From NCBI GenBank assembly GCA_028571685.1, contig CM053140.1:220057323-220121322 (forward strand): 64,000 bases of DNA. Reading direction: 5' to 3'. The position numbers and the translations under genes are program-made. Of the stretch, positions 43,719-56,191 are shown one piece after another. Position 1 is the stretch's first letter. Every line of letters starts with the position of its first letter. The notes beneath the pieces were generated by a model. It ran no database searches, was not told where the DNA came from, and saw only the letters and a program-made list of their open reading frames with translations. The stretch comes from Heterohyrax brucei. Its lineage: Eukaryota; Chordata; Mammalia; Hyracoidea; Procaviidae.

Positions 43719-44117
43719 TTGAAAGAAATTAAAATTTGTGTTAAACTTAGATCATTAGGAGTAAACTTTAAGATAATTCCAAAGGAAATTAACAATCCTA
43801 CACACCAAAATAAGAAACAAAATCAAAAAGTCTCAGCAAATACAAAGCCAACAACAATGAAAAAGCTAAAAAGAAAACCCATAAAGGAAAACAACTCCAC
43901 AGAGAAAATTAAATGGAATAAAGAAAACTTTGACAACATAAAAAAAGACACCAAAATGACAGCACTACATTCATACTTATCAGTAATTACATTGAGTATA
44001 AATGGGTTAAATGCACCAATAAAGAGACAAAGAACAGCAGAAGAGAGAAAACAAACAAGCAAAACTGATCTTTCTATATGCTGCCTACAAGAGACATGCA
44101 CTAGACTTAAAGACTGA
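43719..44117 (+). pseudogene. L1-4 spacer frame fused to the ORF2 start
   Basis: A 132-codon frame. Its first 79 residues translate the ORF1-ORF2 spacer: Lys/Asn-rich with NKKQNQKVSANTKPT. It runs in frame into the ORF2 endonuclease start MTALHSYLSVITLSINGLN. CCLQET is seen before it stops. It shows that the spacer peptide can be continuous with ORF2 in this lineage. Confidence 0.6.
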
Positions 44118-44435
44118 AACAAACTGAAACTCAAAGGTTGGAAACACGTACTCCCAACTAAAAACATTCAAAAAAGAACAGAAGCTGCAATGGTAATTTC
44201 AGATAAAATAGACTTGAAAGTAAAATCCACCACAACGAACAAGGAAGAACTCGAGTATCTCTATTTGCAGAAGAAATGTTCTTACACACAGAAAATCCTA
44301 AGAACCCGTAAGAAAACTGGTGGAACTAATAGAAGTTCAGTAAAGTACCACTATATAAGATAAACACACATAAATCAGTTGGATTCCTTTACACCAACAA
44401 AGAGACCATCAAAGACGAAATCACCAACTCAATAC

Positions 44436-44963
44436 TGTCATGGATTGAACTATGTTCCTCCAAAAATGTATACAGCCATTTGACTGAGTCATGATTCCCA
44501 AAAGCTTGTGATTGTCCTCCATTTTGTGATTTTCCTGTGCTGCAAGCTGGAGGATTAGGGTGGAACTGTAAATCGTTTCATAATTTCACTTCTCTGTTCC
44601 ATTGTAAAAGGAATTTCCTCCCCAGAGTGTGGCTTGCACCACTCTTTATCCTTTTATCTCTTATAAGATAAGAGAAAGAAGGAAGCAAGGAGAAAATTGT
44701 GAACCCTACATCATCAAGAAAGCAGCACCGGGAGTACAGCACGTCCTTCAGACCTGAGGTTCCTGCACCAAGATGCTCCCCAACCAAAGACTGATACAAT
44801 ACAAGAACTTTCCTCCAGATCCAACAGAGGGAGAGCCTTCCCTTGGAGGGACACCCTAAATTCAGACTTATAGCCTACTGGACAGTGTAAGAGTAAACTT
44901 TCTCTTGTTAAAGTCACCCACTTTGTGGTATTTTTGTTAGAGCAGCACTAGATGACTAAAACA
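44436..44963 (+). mobile_element. MaLR-type solo LTR, copy 3, in L1-4 ORF2
   Basis: TGTCATGGATTGAACTATG to AGATGACTAAAACA with a perfect AATAC duplication (44431-44435 and 44964-44968). L1 coding sequence continues on both sides. Confidence 0.94.
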
Positions 44964-45867
44964 AATACCATTTACAGTAGCCCCCAAGAAGATAAAATAT
45001 TTAGAAATAAATCTAACCAGAGACATTAAAGCCCTATGCAAAGAAAATTACAAGTCTACCTATAGCAAGAAACCAAAAGAGGACTACGTAAGTGGAATAA
45101 CCTACTTTGTTTATGGATTGAAAGGCATCTAATCTCCATAATCTACTAGGAATTGCAAATCCTCAGCAGGAAAAAGACAAACAGCTCAATTAAAAGATCG
45201 GCAAAGTATACGAACAGGCACCTCACTAATGAAGACATCCAGAATGTTAACAGGTAATTGAGGAAATGCTCATGATGGTTAGCCGTTAGAAAAATCCAAA
45301 TCAAAACCATGAGATACCATCTCACTCCAACAAGGTTGGTATTAATCCAAAAAAAACACAAAATAATAAATGTTTGAGAGTTGTGGAGAGACTGGAACTT
45401 TTCTATCCTGCTGGTGGGAATGTGAAAAAGTACAACTTTGGAAACTGATTTGCTGACTTCCTACAAAACTAGAAATTCCATAGGATGCAGCAGTCTCAAT
45501 GCTTGGAATATATCCTAGAGAAATAAAGGCTGCCACATGAATGCACACCAGTGTTTATTGCAGTACTGTCCATATTAGCAAAAAGACAAAAGCACAGCTG
45601 TTTTTGGTGGTGGCCAGGTTCTTCTGGTCACATGCTGATACAGTTACTCATTCACATGGGTCATTCTGGCTCCTGGGCTCTTTTATCCTCATGTCTTTCT
45701 TGTTCTTGGTGATCATCTGTTCTGGGTGAGTTGGGACAATTTGGTGTACCTCAGATGGCAGCTTGCTAGCTTTTAAGACCCCAGACACCACTCACAAATA
45801 TAGGGCGCAGAAGACTCATTTAGCAATAGGCTAGTTATACCAATTGACCTTGAAGTCCCCTGAGAGC

Positions 45868-45898
45868 ATGACCCCCAGGCCCCTGGCCCCTGGCCCCT
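45868..45898 (-). other. G-quadruplex motif in the L1-3 3'UTR
   Basis: On the minus strand GGGG CCA GGGG CCA GGGG CCT GGGGG: four runs of at least four G with 3-base loops. It lies where L1 3'UTRs usually carry a G-rich tract. Confidence 0.8.
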
Positions 45899-46104
45899 GC
45901 TACTCTATCCTTGCAATACTGAGTCAAGATTAGAAGAGTTTTCAGTATATGTTGAGTCCAGTGAAGCTGATTTTTCATTCTACTGTGTGCTGTCACTGCT
46001 TTCACCCAACCAAATTTCTAGCCACCATGTAATCTATGATAAACCCATTCCCTCACTCCTTACCCTTGCAGCCATCTAAAAGTATTCTCTTCTGTATGGA
46101 AGTA

Positions 46105-49100
46105 TATTTTTAAGTTCATATAGTAGGGGTCTCATACAATATTTGTCCTTTTGCTGTTGACTGTGTTCCAATTGAAACCAGGTTATGAATTGCTTCCTAA
46201 AATCATTATTCTTTATCACTGCATAGTGTTGCATTGAGTATACGTACCATAGTTTGTTTGTCCATTCATCTGTTGTTGGGCATCTGGATTGATTTCATCT
46301 TTTATCTATTGTGGACTGTGCTGCAATAAACATTCATGTGTATGTGTCTATTCTGCCTTTGATTCTGTAGGATATAATCCAAGTAGTGGGATTACTGGAT
46401 CAAATGGTATATCAATTTCTAGCTTTTTAAGGAAGCACCAAATTGCTTTCCATAGAGGCTGCACTATTTTGCAATCCCACCAACAGCATAGGAGAGTTCT
46501 GATCTCTCCACAATGTCTACAGTGTTTGCTGTTTTGTGTTTTTGGATCATGGCCAACCTTGTTGGGGTGAGATGGTATCTCACAGTAGTTTTGATTTGGA
46601 CTTCTCTAATAGCTAATGATCATGTTTCCTCAAATGTCTTTTGGCTGCCTGGATGTCCTATTTAGTGAAGCATCTGTCCATCTCCTTTGCCCATTGCTTA
46701 ATTGGTTATTTACCTTCTTCTTGTTGATATTTTCCAGTACCTTGTAGATTATGGAGATCAGACATTGGTCCAACAGGTAGTTGCCAAATATTTTTTCCAG
46801 TTCTGTAGGTGGTCTTTTAAGTCTCTTGATAAAGTCTTTGGATGAGCAGAAGTGTTTGATTCTTAGTAGTTACCACTTATCTATTTTCTCCTCTGTTGAT
46901 TGTGCTTTGTCACATTTTGGGCTAAGTTGTGAATTAAAACTTCCATTGTTGACCCTATTTATTCTTGCATGATCTTTATCATTTTAGGTTTGATATTTAG
47001 GTCTTTGATTCATTTTGAGTAGTTTTTGTATAAGACATGAGATACGGGTCTTATTTCAGTGTTTTGCAGATGGATATCAACTTTTACCAGTACCATTTGT
47101 TAAAGAGACTTTTTTTAACCCAGTTTGTAATTTTAGGGCCTTTGTCAATTATCAACTGTTCACAGGAGGATGGTGGCATCTCTGGGGTCTCACCTTTGTT
47201 TCTTTGGTCTGCATGTCTCTTTTTGTACCAACACCAGGCTGTTTTGACTACTGTGGCAGTGTAATAGGTTCTAAAGTCAAGCAGTATGAGGCCTCCCACT
47301 GTGCTCCTCTTCTTCAGTAGTGCTTTGCTTATCCAGGGTTTCTTCCCATTCCAAATAAAGTTGGTGATTTGTTTCTCCACCTTATTAAAAATGTCATGGG
47401 GATTTTGCATTGGGATTGCATTGTATATGCAGATCACTTTGGGTAGAATAAACATTTTTCACACTGTTAAGTCTTCCTACCCATGAGCATGGTAGGTTTC
47501 TCCATTAATGTAAGTCTCTCTTGGTATCTTGCAGTAAGGTCTTGTAGTTGTCTCTGTATAGGTCTCTTTATTTCTCTAGTTAGATTTATTTCTAGGTATT
47601 TTATCTTGTTGGGGGCTACAGTAAATGATATTGATTTGGTAATTTCTTCTTTGATGATCTCTTTGTTGGTATAAAGAGATCCTGCTGATTTACTTATGTT
47701 TATCTTATATCCTGATCCTTTGCTGAGCTGTTCTATTAGTTTGAATAGTTCACTTGTGGATTCTTTAGAGTTCTCTGCATATACAATCATATCCCCTGCA
47801 AATACGGAGATTTTACTTCTTTGCCGATGCAGATACCCTTTATTTCGTTGTCTTGTCTAATTGCTCTGGCTAGACCTTCCAGCACGATGTTGAATAGAAG
47901 TGGTGAGAGTGGGCATCCTTGTGTAGTTCCTTTTCTCGAGGGAAATTCTTTCAGTCTCTCTACTTTCATGATGATGTAGATGGTTCGCTTTGCATAGATG
48001 CCCCTTGTTGCACTGACGAATTTCACTGCTCTTTCTGTTTTGCTGTGAGTTGGTTTTTTTTTTTTTTTTTTTTAGCATGAATTGGTGTTGGACTTTGTCA
48101 AATGCCTTTTCTGCATCAATTGACAAAATCAGGTGATTCTTGTCTTCTGTGTTATTTATGTGGTTGATCACATTAATTATTTTTCTGATGTTGAGCCAGT
48201 CTTGTATCTCTGGTATAAATCCAACTTGGTTATGATGAATTAATTTTTTGATATGTTGTTGAATTCTACTGGCAAGGATTTTGTTGAAGATTTTTGCATC
48301 TATGTTCATGAGTGACATCTATGTTCATGAGTGACATTAGTCTGTAATTTTCTTTTTTTGTGGGATCTTCCCCTGACTTTGATATCAAGGTTATACTGGC
48401 TTCATAGAATGAATACAGCAGTATTCTATCCCTTTCAATGTTGTGAAATAGTCTCAGTAATATTGGAGTTAACTCTTATCTAAAAGTTTGGTAGAATTCT
48501 CCATAAAGCTGTTTGGGCCAGGAATTTTTTTGGTTGGTAGTTTTTGATGACTTTTTCAATCTCTACCTTTGTGATGGGTTTATTAAGTTGTTCTACTTCC
48601 CCTTGTGATAATTTTGATAGGTGATATGAATCTAGAAATTTGTCTTTTTTCTCTAGGTTTTCAAATCTGTCAGACGACAGCATTTTGTAGCATTCTATTG
48701 TGATATTTTTGATTTCAGTTGGGTCAGTTGTGATATTTCCTATCTCATTTCATATTTGGGTTGTTTGTTTCCTCTCCTGTTTTTCTTTTGTAAGTTTAGC
48801 CAATGGTTTATCAATTTTGCTGATATTTTCAAAGAAATGACTTTTGGTTTTGTTAATTTTTTCAACCGTTCTTGTATTCTCTAATTCATTTAGTTTCATT
48901 CTAATCTTTATTATCTGTTTTCTTCTCATGCCTGAGAGGTTCCTCTGTTCTCTTTCTGTTTGTTCAAGCTGTAGGGTTAATTCTTTGGTTTAGGTCCATC
49001 CTTGCTTCCAAATGTGTGCATTTGTAGAGATAAGTTGACCTCTGAGCACTGCTTTGGCTGTATACAATAGGTTTTGGAAGCTGAGAATTCATTCTCATTT

Positions 49101-49920
49101 GATTCCATAAATTTATTTATTTTGTCCTTGATTTCTTCTATAACCCATGGCTTTTTGAGCAAAACGTTGTTCAGTTTCCATGAGTTCCAATTTTTGTTTT
49201 ATCTGCTATTGATTTTGACTTTTATAGCTTTATGGTCTGAAAAGAGGCTTTGCAATAATTCATCATTTGGATGTTGTTGAGATTTGCTTTATGTCCTAAC
49301 ACGTGGTCTATTCTGGAAAATGTTCCATGTGCATTAGAGAAGAAGGTGTACTTATCTGTTGACGGATAAAATGTTCTGTATATGTCGATAAGGTCTAGTT
49401 GGTTAATTGTCGCAATAAGATCTTCCATGTCTTCACTCAGATTTTTTCTGGATGATCTGTCCATTACTGAAAGTGGAGTGTTGAAGTCTCCAGCTATTAT
49501 AATGAAGTGATCTATCCCATTTTTCAATGTAGTCAGTATTTGTTCAATGTATTTAGATGCTCTGGTATTCAGTGCATACATATTTAATATTGTTAAGTCC
49601 TGCTTGTGTATTGAATCTTTCAGCAATAAATAGAGACCATCTTTGTCCATTATGATGGATTTTACATTTAAATCTACTTATCTGAGATTAGTATTGTCCC
49701 ATCTGCTCTTCTATGTATGTTGTTAGCTTGGTATATATTATTCTGTCCTTTAATTTTCAGCTTGTTCACATCTTTAAGTCTAAGATGTGTTTTTTTGTAA
49801 GCAACATGTAGATGGGTTGTGTCTTTTGATCCCGGATGTCACGCGTAGTCTCTTTACTGGAGCTGTCAGTCCAATCATATTCAGTGTAATTTTTGATAGC
49901 TATGTGTTTAGTGCTGTCAT
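46105..49920 (-). pseudogene. L1-3 ORF2 remnant
   Basis: Starts MTALNT at 49920, then a stop. Later landmarks are AGDFNTPLS (about 49480), SRIDHVLGHKA (about 49310) and a damaged polymerase region with [11 protein letters not shown] near 47780. At the C-terminal end, the complement of the HCWW..CK zone near 46495 is still legible. A T-run of 20 (48054-48073) replaces the short A-run seen in L1-1. A 20-bp tandem duplication sits at about 48298-48336. Confidence 0.88.
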
Positions 49921-50103
49921 TTTGATGTATTTTTGTGTGTGTGTGTGTGTGTGTGTGTTGGTGTTTTCTATGTTGCTGTTAATATTCACTTCTGGGTCAT
50001 TCTTCTTTATGGGATAAATCAGTGTTGGTTTTGTGTTTTCCGAAACCCCTGTCTTATGTTTCTTGTTTTGATATGTTGCACTGTTGCACTTTTTGGCTAC
50101 CAC
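49903..50103 (-). pseudogene. L1-3 spacer frame running into ORF2
   Basis: A 67-codon frame translating the ORF1-ORF2 spacer, with YQNKKHKTGVSENTKPT and a (TH)n stretch from a CA/TG repeat, then the ORF2 start MTALNT in the same frame. It resembles the L1-4 and L1-1 spacer peptides. Confidence 0.5.
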
Positions 50104-50244
50104 TATGGTTCCCCTTAATATTTTATGTTTAAACCCAATTTTAACTTCTGCATATCTTTTTAATTTCCTTTCCGTCTGAAAGGGTTATACCTTATGTAAT
50201 ATTTCCTCTTTTATTGTGATGCTTTCATAGTTTTTGTGTTATGA

Positions 50245-51294
50245 TCACTGGTTCCCTTCTTGTAATACAGTAGCTTTGATTGAACTCCGTGACTTCCTTG
50301 AGTAGGAGTCTGGTTGCTGTGTCCTGCATTGCCTCTTTAAGTGTACACTTAATGTTTTTGTTTTAAGCAAAGAGCTTCTTTCAGTATTTCTTGTAATTTT
50401 GGTTTGGTGCTTACAAAGTCTAAGCTTCTGTTTATCTGCAAATGTCTTAATTTCATCTTTGTATTTGAGAGACAGTTTTGCAGCATATATAATTCTTGGT
50501 TGGAAGTTTTTCTCCTTCAAGGCTTGGAATGTTTCATCCCACTGCCTCAATGACAACATTAGTACTGCCAAGAAGTCAGACAAAAGCCTACATGGCTTCC
50601 TCTGAATGTTAGCTTTGCTTTGAGCCTCACTGCCTTTAACAGAATCTGTTTATGTTTCATTTTATTAAGCTTGATTATAGTATGTCTTGGTATCTTTTCT
50701 GGGTCTAATTTTTGTGGCATTCAATATGCATCTTGGATATCTACATTTTTGTCTTTCATGATTTCAGGAATTTTTCTGTCAGCAACTCATTGACAACACT
50801 CTCAATATTTTAAGCTATCCCTCTTTGTTCAAGAGCTCCAGTCATTCATAGATTATTTCTCTTAATAGAATTCCACATGTTTCTTAACGTTTCTTCATTT
50901 TTCATATTTCTTTCCTCTGATTTTTCCTCATAAGTGCTGGTGTCAGTTGCTCTATCCTAAGATCTCTAATTGTGGCTTCTAGCTCCTCAATTTTGCTGTT
51001 TTGGCTTTGTATTGAATTGTCTAATTCTGTCATTTTGTTATTGATGTGCTGAACTTCAAATTGTTGATGTTCCATCAGTTCAAATAGCTCTCTTAATTTT
51101 TCATTTTGTTGTGTTGCATTTTGTTTGATCTCTAAGAGGGCTATATTTTTGATTCTTTGGTACTCAACCTCTGAGAGTTTCATAAAGTTTTCTTCATCTG
51201 GGAAGGTTTTTGACTCTTTATTTTCAGAGTTTTCCAGGCTCATGGTGGACTTTTTCTTTAAATGGTTATTGATGGTTTCTTGCCTTTGGACCAT
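50245..51294 (-). pseudogene. L1-3 ORF1 remnant
   Basis: From MVQRQETINNHLKKKS at 51294, a long heptad-rich coiled coil (EKLRELFELMEHQQFEVQ), a broken middle, then the C-terminal FQPRIIYAAKLSLKYKDEIKTF near 50520-50450. Several stops lie between. The N-terminus differs from L1-1 (MGPKKQQ), suggesting another subfamily. Confidence 0.87.
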
Positions 51295-52345
51295 CTAGAG
51301 GCTGTTTAGTTTCTCTTGTGTTACCTTAACAAGAACTGATGCAAAGTTCTGAGAAGAGAATTGGTCATCAGCCACATCTGTGTACTCTAGTGACTGGCTC
51401 AAGTGGATTCTCTGGGGTGGCAGTCTCTGCCTCCTGGCTGGCAAAGATGGCACCCTACTTATGGAGTCACTGGGAGGCCATCAACTCACCCTATGATCTG
51501 CATCAGTAAAGGCTGAAAGAGATGCAGCCAGGCCTCTCAGCAGTTACTTCTCTAGGCAGACTTACTTTTTAAAAACTGATAGTTGTCCAACAGCTGCTGA
51601 AATCATTCAGTATGTCGTGTGTGGCCCGCCATGCCCCACTTTCTGGCTGACAATGGAAAGACCTCTTTGGCTGTCTCCAGATGGTGTGATGTAGTTGAAA
51701 GTTGGGAGGGGTTACAACCTTGCTGCCATGCTCAGCCAGGCCCCACCTGTATGGAAACATTGTACTAAACAAGTTTTTCTGCTGGAAAGACACTCTCTTG
51801 ACTGATACTGCTTCTTGTATTGGGAATTATGCCCTGCTGAATCCCCCAGTTGGGTGGCTTGCCCTCCCAGCTGACCAACATGGCATTCAAGCCAAGCTGA
51901 CCTTCCTGCCATCAAACAGTAGAGTCTATGATGAAGCTTAGAAAAGAGAAGGTGGAGGGACAGTGGTTCCCTCAATCACAGTCAGGCTCTCCAATTGTGT
52001 CTGTCCCACCCACTGTCTCTCTGCTGTGCTATACACTGTTTACTTCAGTACTGCAGTTCAGTGTATTTGCTGGCTCGTGACCATTCCCCACCTTCTGGAT
52101 AACAAAAAAAGCATCAGTACCTGCAGACTGCCCAAACAGTGAGGCAGAAGGAACAGGACTCAGCATGTGCTGCCTTGTGTTAGGGAGAGGTAATTTGCTG
52201 TTTAGTGGCATGTGGTCCAATCTAACAATACTATGCCATATCCTAGGTTGTCTCTGGGTGTCCAGAGTGTCCCATTCAATTATCAATCCTTAGTTCTCAG
52301 AGGGAATTGAGGAGACATGTGTCTAGTCCACCATCTTGTCCCTAC

Positions 52346-52554
52346 CCTTCCCCCAAAACTTTAAATATTATCTATTTGTTCATAGGGTATAGGGTAAAAT
52401 GAACATACATCTATTACATTAGACCTGATGAAGAATTTCAAAGCAAATAATAGGCAATGCAGTCCCATCTAGGCATACTTTTTTCATATAGAGTATGTTT
52501 TCATAGCATACCTAAATTTTATATGTGCTTATATGTATATGTAGAACTTCCCCC
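52346..52554. other. No recognised feature
   Basis: Short AT-rich gap between L1-3 and an AfroSINE fragment. Confidence 0.5.
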
Positions 52555-52648
52555 ACATAGTTTCCAAGGAGCATCTGTTGATTTGAACCACAAACCTTTT
52601 GGTTAGCAGCCGTAACTCTTTTATCCACTCTACCACCGGAGTTTCCAT
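52555..52648 (-). repeat. AfroSINE, 5' half
   Basis: GTTTCCAAGGAGCATCTGTTGATTTGAACC to CACTCTACCACCGGAGTTTCC. Confidence 0.85.
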
Positions 52649-52650
52649 GT

Positions 52651-52733
52651 ACACACAGACACAGACACAGACACAGACACAGACACAGACACAGACACAG
52701 ACACAGACACAGACAAAAACACACACACAGATG
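52651..52733. repeat. (ACACAG)n minisatellite-like repeat
   Basis: About ten tandem ACACAG hexamers ending in a short (AC)n. The CLCLCL and CVCVCV frames on the minus strand are translations of this repeat. Confidence 0.97.
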
Positions 52734-53129
52734 CATAAAATAAAATCATTGAAGCAAAAATGTGAGCATTTATGAGTTTTGTGATATGTTGTTAAACTGC
52801 CTTACAAAAGGACTGTATCTCATGAATACAGTAACACAAGTTTGAGAAAACAGGCATTTCTATTTTTCACCCATAGCAAGGAGTATTGTCATTTACAGAA
52901 ATATTTACTAACTCATTGATGAAAATAATCTAGTTTTAATTTCAGTATTTTTAAAAAATGAATCATGGAGTTGGGTCTTTTTTATGTGTTGGTTAATTAG
53001 CAGCATTTTGGTCAGCCTGTGAATTACTTGTTCTTGTACTGTTAACTTTAAGGGATCTATTGTCTTTCTTATTAACCGGCCAACACTTTTAGATAGAGTT
53101 GCTAGATCTTTTCCTGTTGCCACTGTTTG

Positions 53130-53240
53130 TGAAGAGGCAATGTGCCCAAGTTCACATAACTACTGGGCTCAGATGATGGAATTTACATTGAGATTGGTTT
53201 GAGTCTTAAGCTCATTCTCTTTCAATAACACTATTCTTTC
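53130..53240 (-). repeat. MIR
   Basis: GCAATGTGCCCAAGTTCACATAACTACTGGG then TTTGAGTCTTAAGCTCATTCTCTTTC, the reverse of the MIR 5' half. Confidence 0.72.
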
Positions 53241-53879
53241 CAGGCTGCTAGAGAAATGGTGACTTAGACAATGTCTGTGTGGGGTTTGAGTAACTCATGT
53301 GCCAGGAACTGCATAAATATGGAACTTAATTACTCTGTTGCAGGTTCTAGAAATGTCTTATAATTTTTCATTTGAGTTCAGAATACTCTTATTAAATAAG
53401 AATCAAGTGTAACTATGTTACTGACATTTTAGGGTTAAGTAACATCCACATACATTAGGTCAAGTAGATGTCAAAGTGGGTCTTAGACTCAAACTATTAC
53501 TATTTTATGATAATACAGTAACACTCCAATTAGTCTGTCACCATCAGAAGGTTGAGACAGGTCACTTCAGTTAATTTTTCAGTGAAATAAAAATTATCCT
53601 TTTAAATATCAATTTTAAAAAATTCTTATTAAAAATTTAAAAAAAACATGACTGATCGATCACACCACTTTTTCTTCCTCTTGAGAAACTGTTAAAATGA
53701 GAGTAAGTACATTTTGAAAAGGTGTAAAACACAACAATGAAGACAATATCACAGATGAAAAACTTAAATAAATTTCTAAGAGAGGCAGAAAATAGACAGG
53801 GGAGTAGGGAATAAGAGAGTATATGGGGAATGCATAAATGCTAAACCAGGACATAAGTAGCCCTTACCAAGCAATACTG
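53241..53879. other. No recognised feature
   Basis: AT-rich DNA without a family match. Confidence 0.45.
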
Positions 53880-54022
53880 CTCATTTGTGCTCCATGGACC
53901 AGCAACACCTGACAATTTGTCAGGAAAGTAAACTCATAGGCTCCGTGCCAGACCCAATGATTCATATCTTTTTGAATTGGAATGGGGGGTAGCAACCTGC
54001 ATTTAATGAGATTTGATGCTCC
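53880..54022. repeat. MER5-like element (nonautonomous hAT-type)
   Basis: TGTGCTCCATGGACCAGCAACACC, GGAAAGTAAACTCATAGG, AGACCCAATGATTCATATC and AACCTGCATTTAATGAG follow the order of MER5A (GTGGACCAGCAGCATC ... CTGATTCAG ... CTGCATTT). Diverged. Confidence 0.65.
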
Positions 54023-54075
54023 TAAAGGAGCCCTAGTGGCATATAGGTTAAGTGCTTCATTGCTAGTAGAGTCTT
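54023..54075 (+). repeat. AfroSINE 5' fragment
   Basis: AAGGAGCCCTAGTGGCATATAGGTTAAGTGC. Only the A-box half is present. Confidence 0.8.
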
Positions 54076-54633
54076 CTAGCCTCTAGTTGACATCCCTTCT
54101 CTTCTTGCTTCCCAATCTGACCTGTACCACAAAGGGCTTCCTGTGTATGTATGTGTATGTGTCATATTGTGGTAAAAATATACACACCGAAACATTTGTG
54201 AACACATCAACTTCCACATACCACTCAATGACAGTGGTTACAATTTTCATGTTAGGCCACCATGACCTCTGTCCTCCTCCAAAACATTCCACCACCATCA
54301 ACATAAACCCAATGCCCCCTAAAAAACTTCCCTTCCCCTCTGCTTTGTGATCCTTAGCAATCATCAATAATCTTTGATTTGTATGTATTTGTTTAGTTTG
54401 TGTAAGCAAGATCATAAAGTGCTAGTCTTTTTGTGACTGGCTTGTTTCACTCAACATAATGTGTTCAAAGTTCATCTATGTTGTGACATGTTTCAGAATA
54501 TACCACATTTTGTTTATCAGTTCATCTACTGATGGACATCTTAGTTGTTTTCTCCTTTTGGCTACTAGGATCAAGTGTTGTAAAGAACATTTTCTGTTTA
54601 TGTCCCTGCCTTCACTTTTTCTGGATATAAACC

Positions 54634-55158
54634 TGTTTTAGTCAGCGTGGGCTGCTCTAACAGAAATACCACAGAATGGATGGCTTTAACAAATGAAGGT
54701 TTATTCTTACACAGCCCAGTAGGCTATAAGTCCAAATTTAGGATGTCTGCCCCAGGGGAAGGCTTTCTCACTTGTCAGCTCTACAGGAAAGTCTGGTATT
54801 ACATCAGTCTTTGTCCAGGGAGCACCTTGGCACAGAAACCTCAGGTCTGAAGGATGCGTTCTTCTCCCAGTGCTGCTTTCTCGATGGTGTGAGGTTCCCA
54901 ATTCTCTGCCTGCTTCTCTTTCCTTTCATCTCTTGCAGCATGAAAGGATTAAGGGTGGGGCAAGTCGTACTTCGGGGCAACTCCCTTTACAGTGGAGCAA
55001 GGAGGTGATCCTATGAAAGGATTTATAGCCCCACCGTAATCCTTTAACATACAGCATAGGAAAACCACAAAATGGAGGACAATCACAAGATATTGGGAAT
55101 CATGGCCCAGTCACATGGCCACACATATTTCTAGGGGGACACAATTCAGTCCATGACA
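54634..55158 (-). mobile_element. MaLR-type solo LTR, copy 4
   Basis: Plus view TGTTTTAGTCAGCGTGGGCTGC to CACAATTCAGTCCATGACA, the reverse of the family. Flanks AAACC (54629-54633) and ATACC (55159-55163) make a 5-bp duplication with one mismatch. Inserted in the ancient L1. Confidence 0.9.
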
Positions 55159-55397
55159 ATACCTAAGGAATGGAAATGCTGCGTGATTTGATAATTCTAT
55201 ATTAAACTTTTTGAGAAACTGCCATGCTGTTTTTTCACAGTGGTTGTACCAGCAATGGATGAGCATTCCAGTTTCTTCAAAACCTTACCCAAACTTGTTT
55301 TCTAGATTTTTTCCCCCCTTCATTGCAATTCTAATGCAGGTGAGATGATAACTCACTGTGGTTTTGATTTGCATCTCCCTAAATAGTTAAGGGGAAA

Positions 55398-55558
55398 CTC
55401 AAACCCTGGTGTCATAGTATTTAAGAGCTACACCTGTTAACCAAAATGCCAGCAGTTCAAATCCTCCAGGCATTCCTTGGAGATGCTATTGGGGTTTCTC
55501 CACTCTACCCTGTAGAGTCACTATAAATCAGAATCCACTCCAAAGCAATAGGTTTAAT
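55398..55558 (+). repeat. AfroSINE in the ancient L1
   Basis: CAAACCCTGGTGTCATAGTATTTAAG, CAGCAGTTCAAATCCTCCAGG, ACTCTACCCTGTAGAGTCAC, ATCAGAATCCACTCC. Confidence 0.93.
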
Positions 55559-55661
55559 GATCAATGATGTTGAGTGTCTTGTTATGTGTCTGTTACACAT
55601 CTGAATATCCTCTTTGGTGAAATTTCTATTTGTGTCTTTTGCCCACGTTTTGATTGGATTA

Positions 55662-56155
55662 TGTCTTAGCCATCTAGTGCTGCTATAACAGTAGATGACT
55701 TTAACAAAGAGTAGTTTATTCTCTAGTAGGCTACAAATTCAAACTCAGAGTGTTGACTCCAGGTGAAGTCTTTCTTTCTCCATAACTCTAGAGGAAGGTC
55801 CTTGTGATTCATCAGTTTTTTCTTGTTCTGGTTGCATCTCACTGCAGGAACCTCAGGTCCAAAGGCTGTACTTGGCTGCTGGCATTGCTTTCTTGGTGAT
55901 ATGAGGTCCCTAACTCTCTACTCCCTTTCTTTTCTTTTTATCTCATGAGGGATAAAAAGTGGTATAGGGCATATTCCAGAGAATCTCCTTTATGCTGAAT
56001 CAGGGATACAGCCTGCGTAAAGGTGTTACAATCCCACTCTAATCTTCTTTAACATAAAATTACAATCACAAAATGGAGGGCAACCACAGAATAGTAGGAC
56101 TCACGTCCCACCCAAACTGATACCCACATTTTGGGAGGGACGTAATTTAATCATG
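55662..56155 (-). mobile_element. MaLR-type solo LTR, copy 5
   Basis: Plus view TGTCTTAGCCATCTAGTGCTGC to GGGACGTAATTTAATCATG. The last bases are eroded, so no duplication is readable. L1 sequence resumes on both sides. Confidence 0.85.
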
Positions 56156-56191
56156 CTGAATTGTGTGTCTTTTTGTTGTTATGATGTTTGT

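Larger units (their letters stand above)
41480..45590 (+). mobile_element. L1-4, internally deleted LINE-1
   Basis: The 5'UTR starts near GAGAGGCGGCAGGGTAGCC; ORF1 remnant 42500-43545; spacer 43546-43950; ORF2 start at about 43957. ORF2 has lost about 1.6 kb near 44255 (endonuclease jumps to the polymerase FAEEMF region) and about 1 kb near 45115. The Cys-rich tail region reaches 45590. An AfroSINE sits in ORF1 and a MaLR LTR in ORF2. The 3' end runs into the opposite-strand L1-3. Confidence 0.85.
45591..52345 (-). mobile_element. L1-3, near full-length LINE-1 on the minus strand
   Basis: On the minus strand: 5'UTR 52345-51295 starting GTAGGGACAAGATGGTGGAC (a YY1-like AAGATGG near the start), ORF1 51294-50245, spacer, ORF2 49920 to about 46105, then a 3'UTR down to 45591. 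Frame breaks are much more common than in L1-1. Its 3' end meets the 3' end of plus-strand L1-4. No clear poly(T) or duplication was found at 45591, so that boundary is approximate. Confidence 0.88.

Noticed and set aside
41480..52345. Twin-priming inversion of one L1
   Set aside because: Both halves carry their own 5'UTR, ORF1 and ORF2 and belong to different subfamilies, so they are two elements.
52512..52736. Long Cys/Leu and Cys/Val repeat proteins on the minus strand
   Set aside because: They are frame translations of the (ACACAG)n repeat, with no start context or family.
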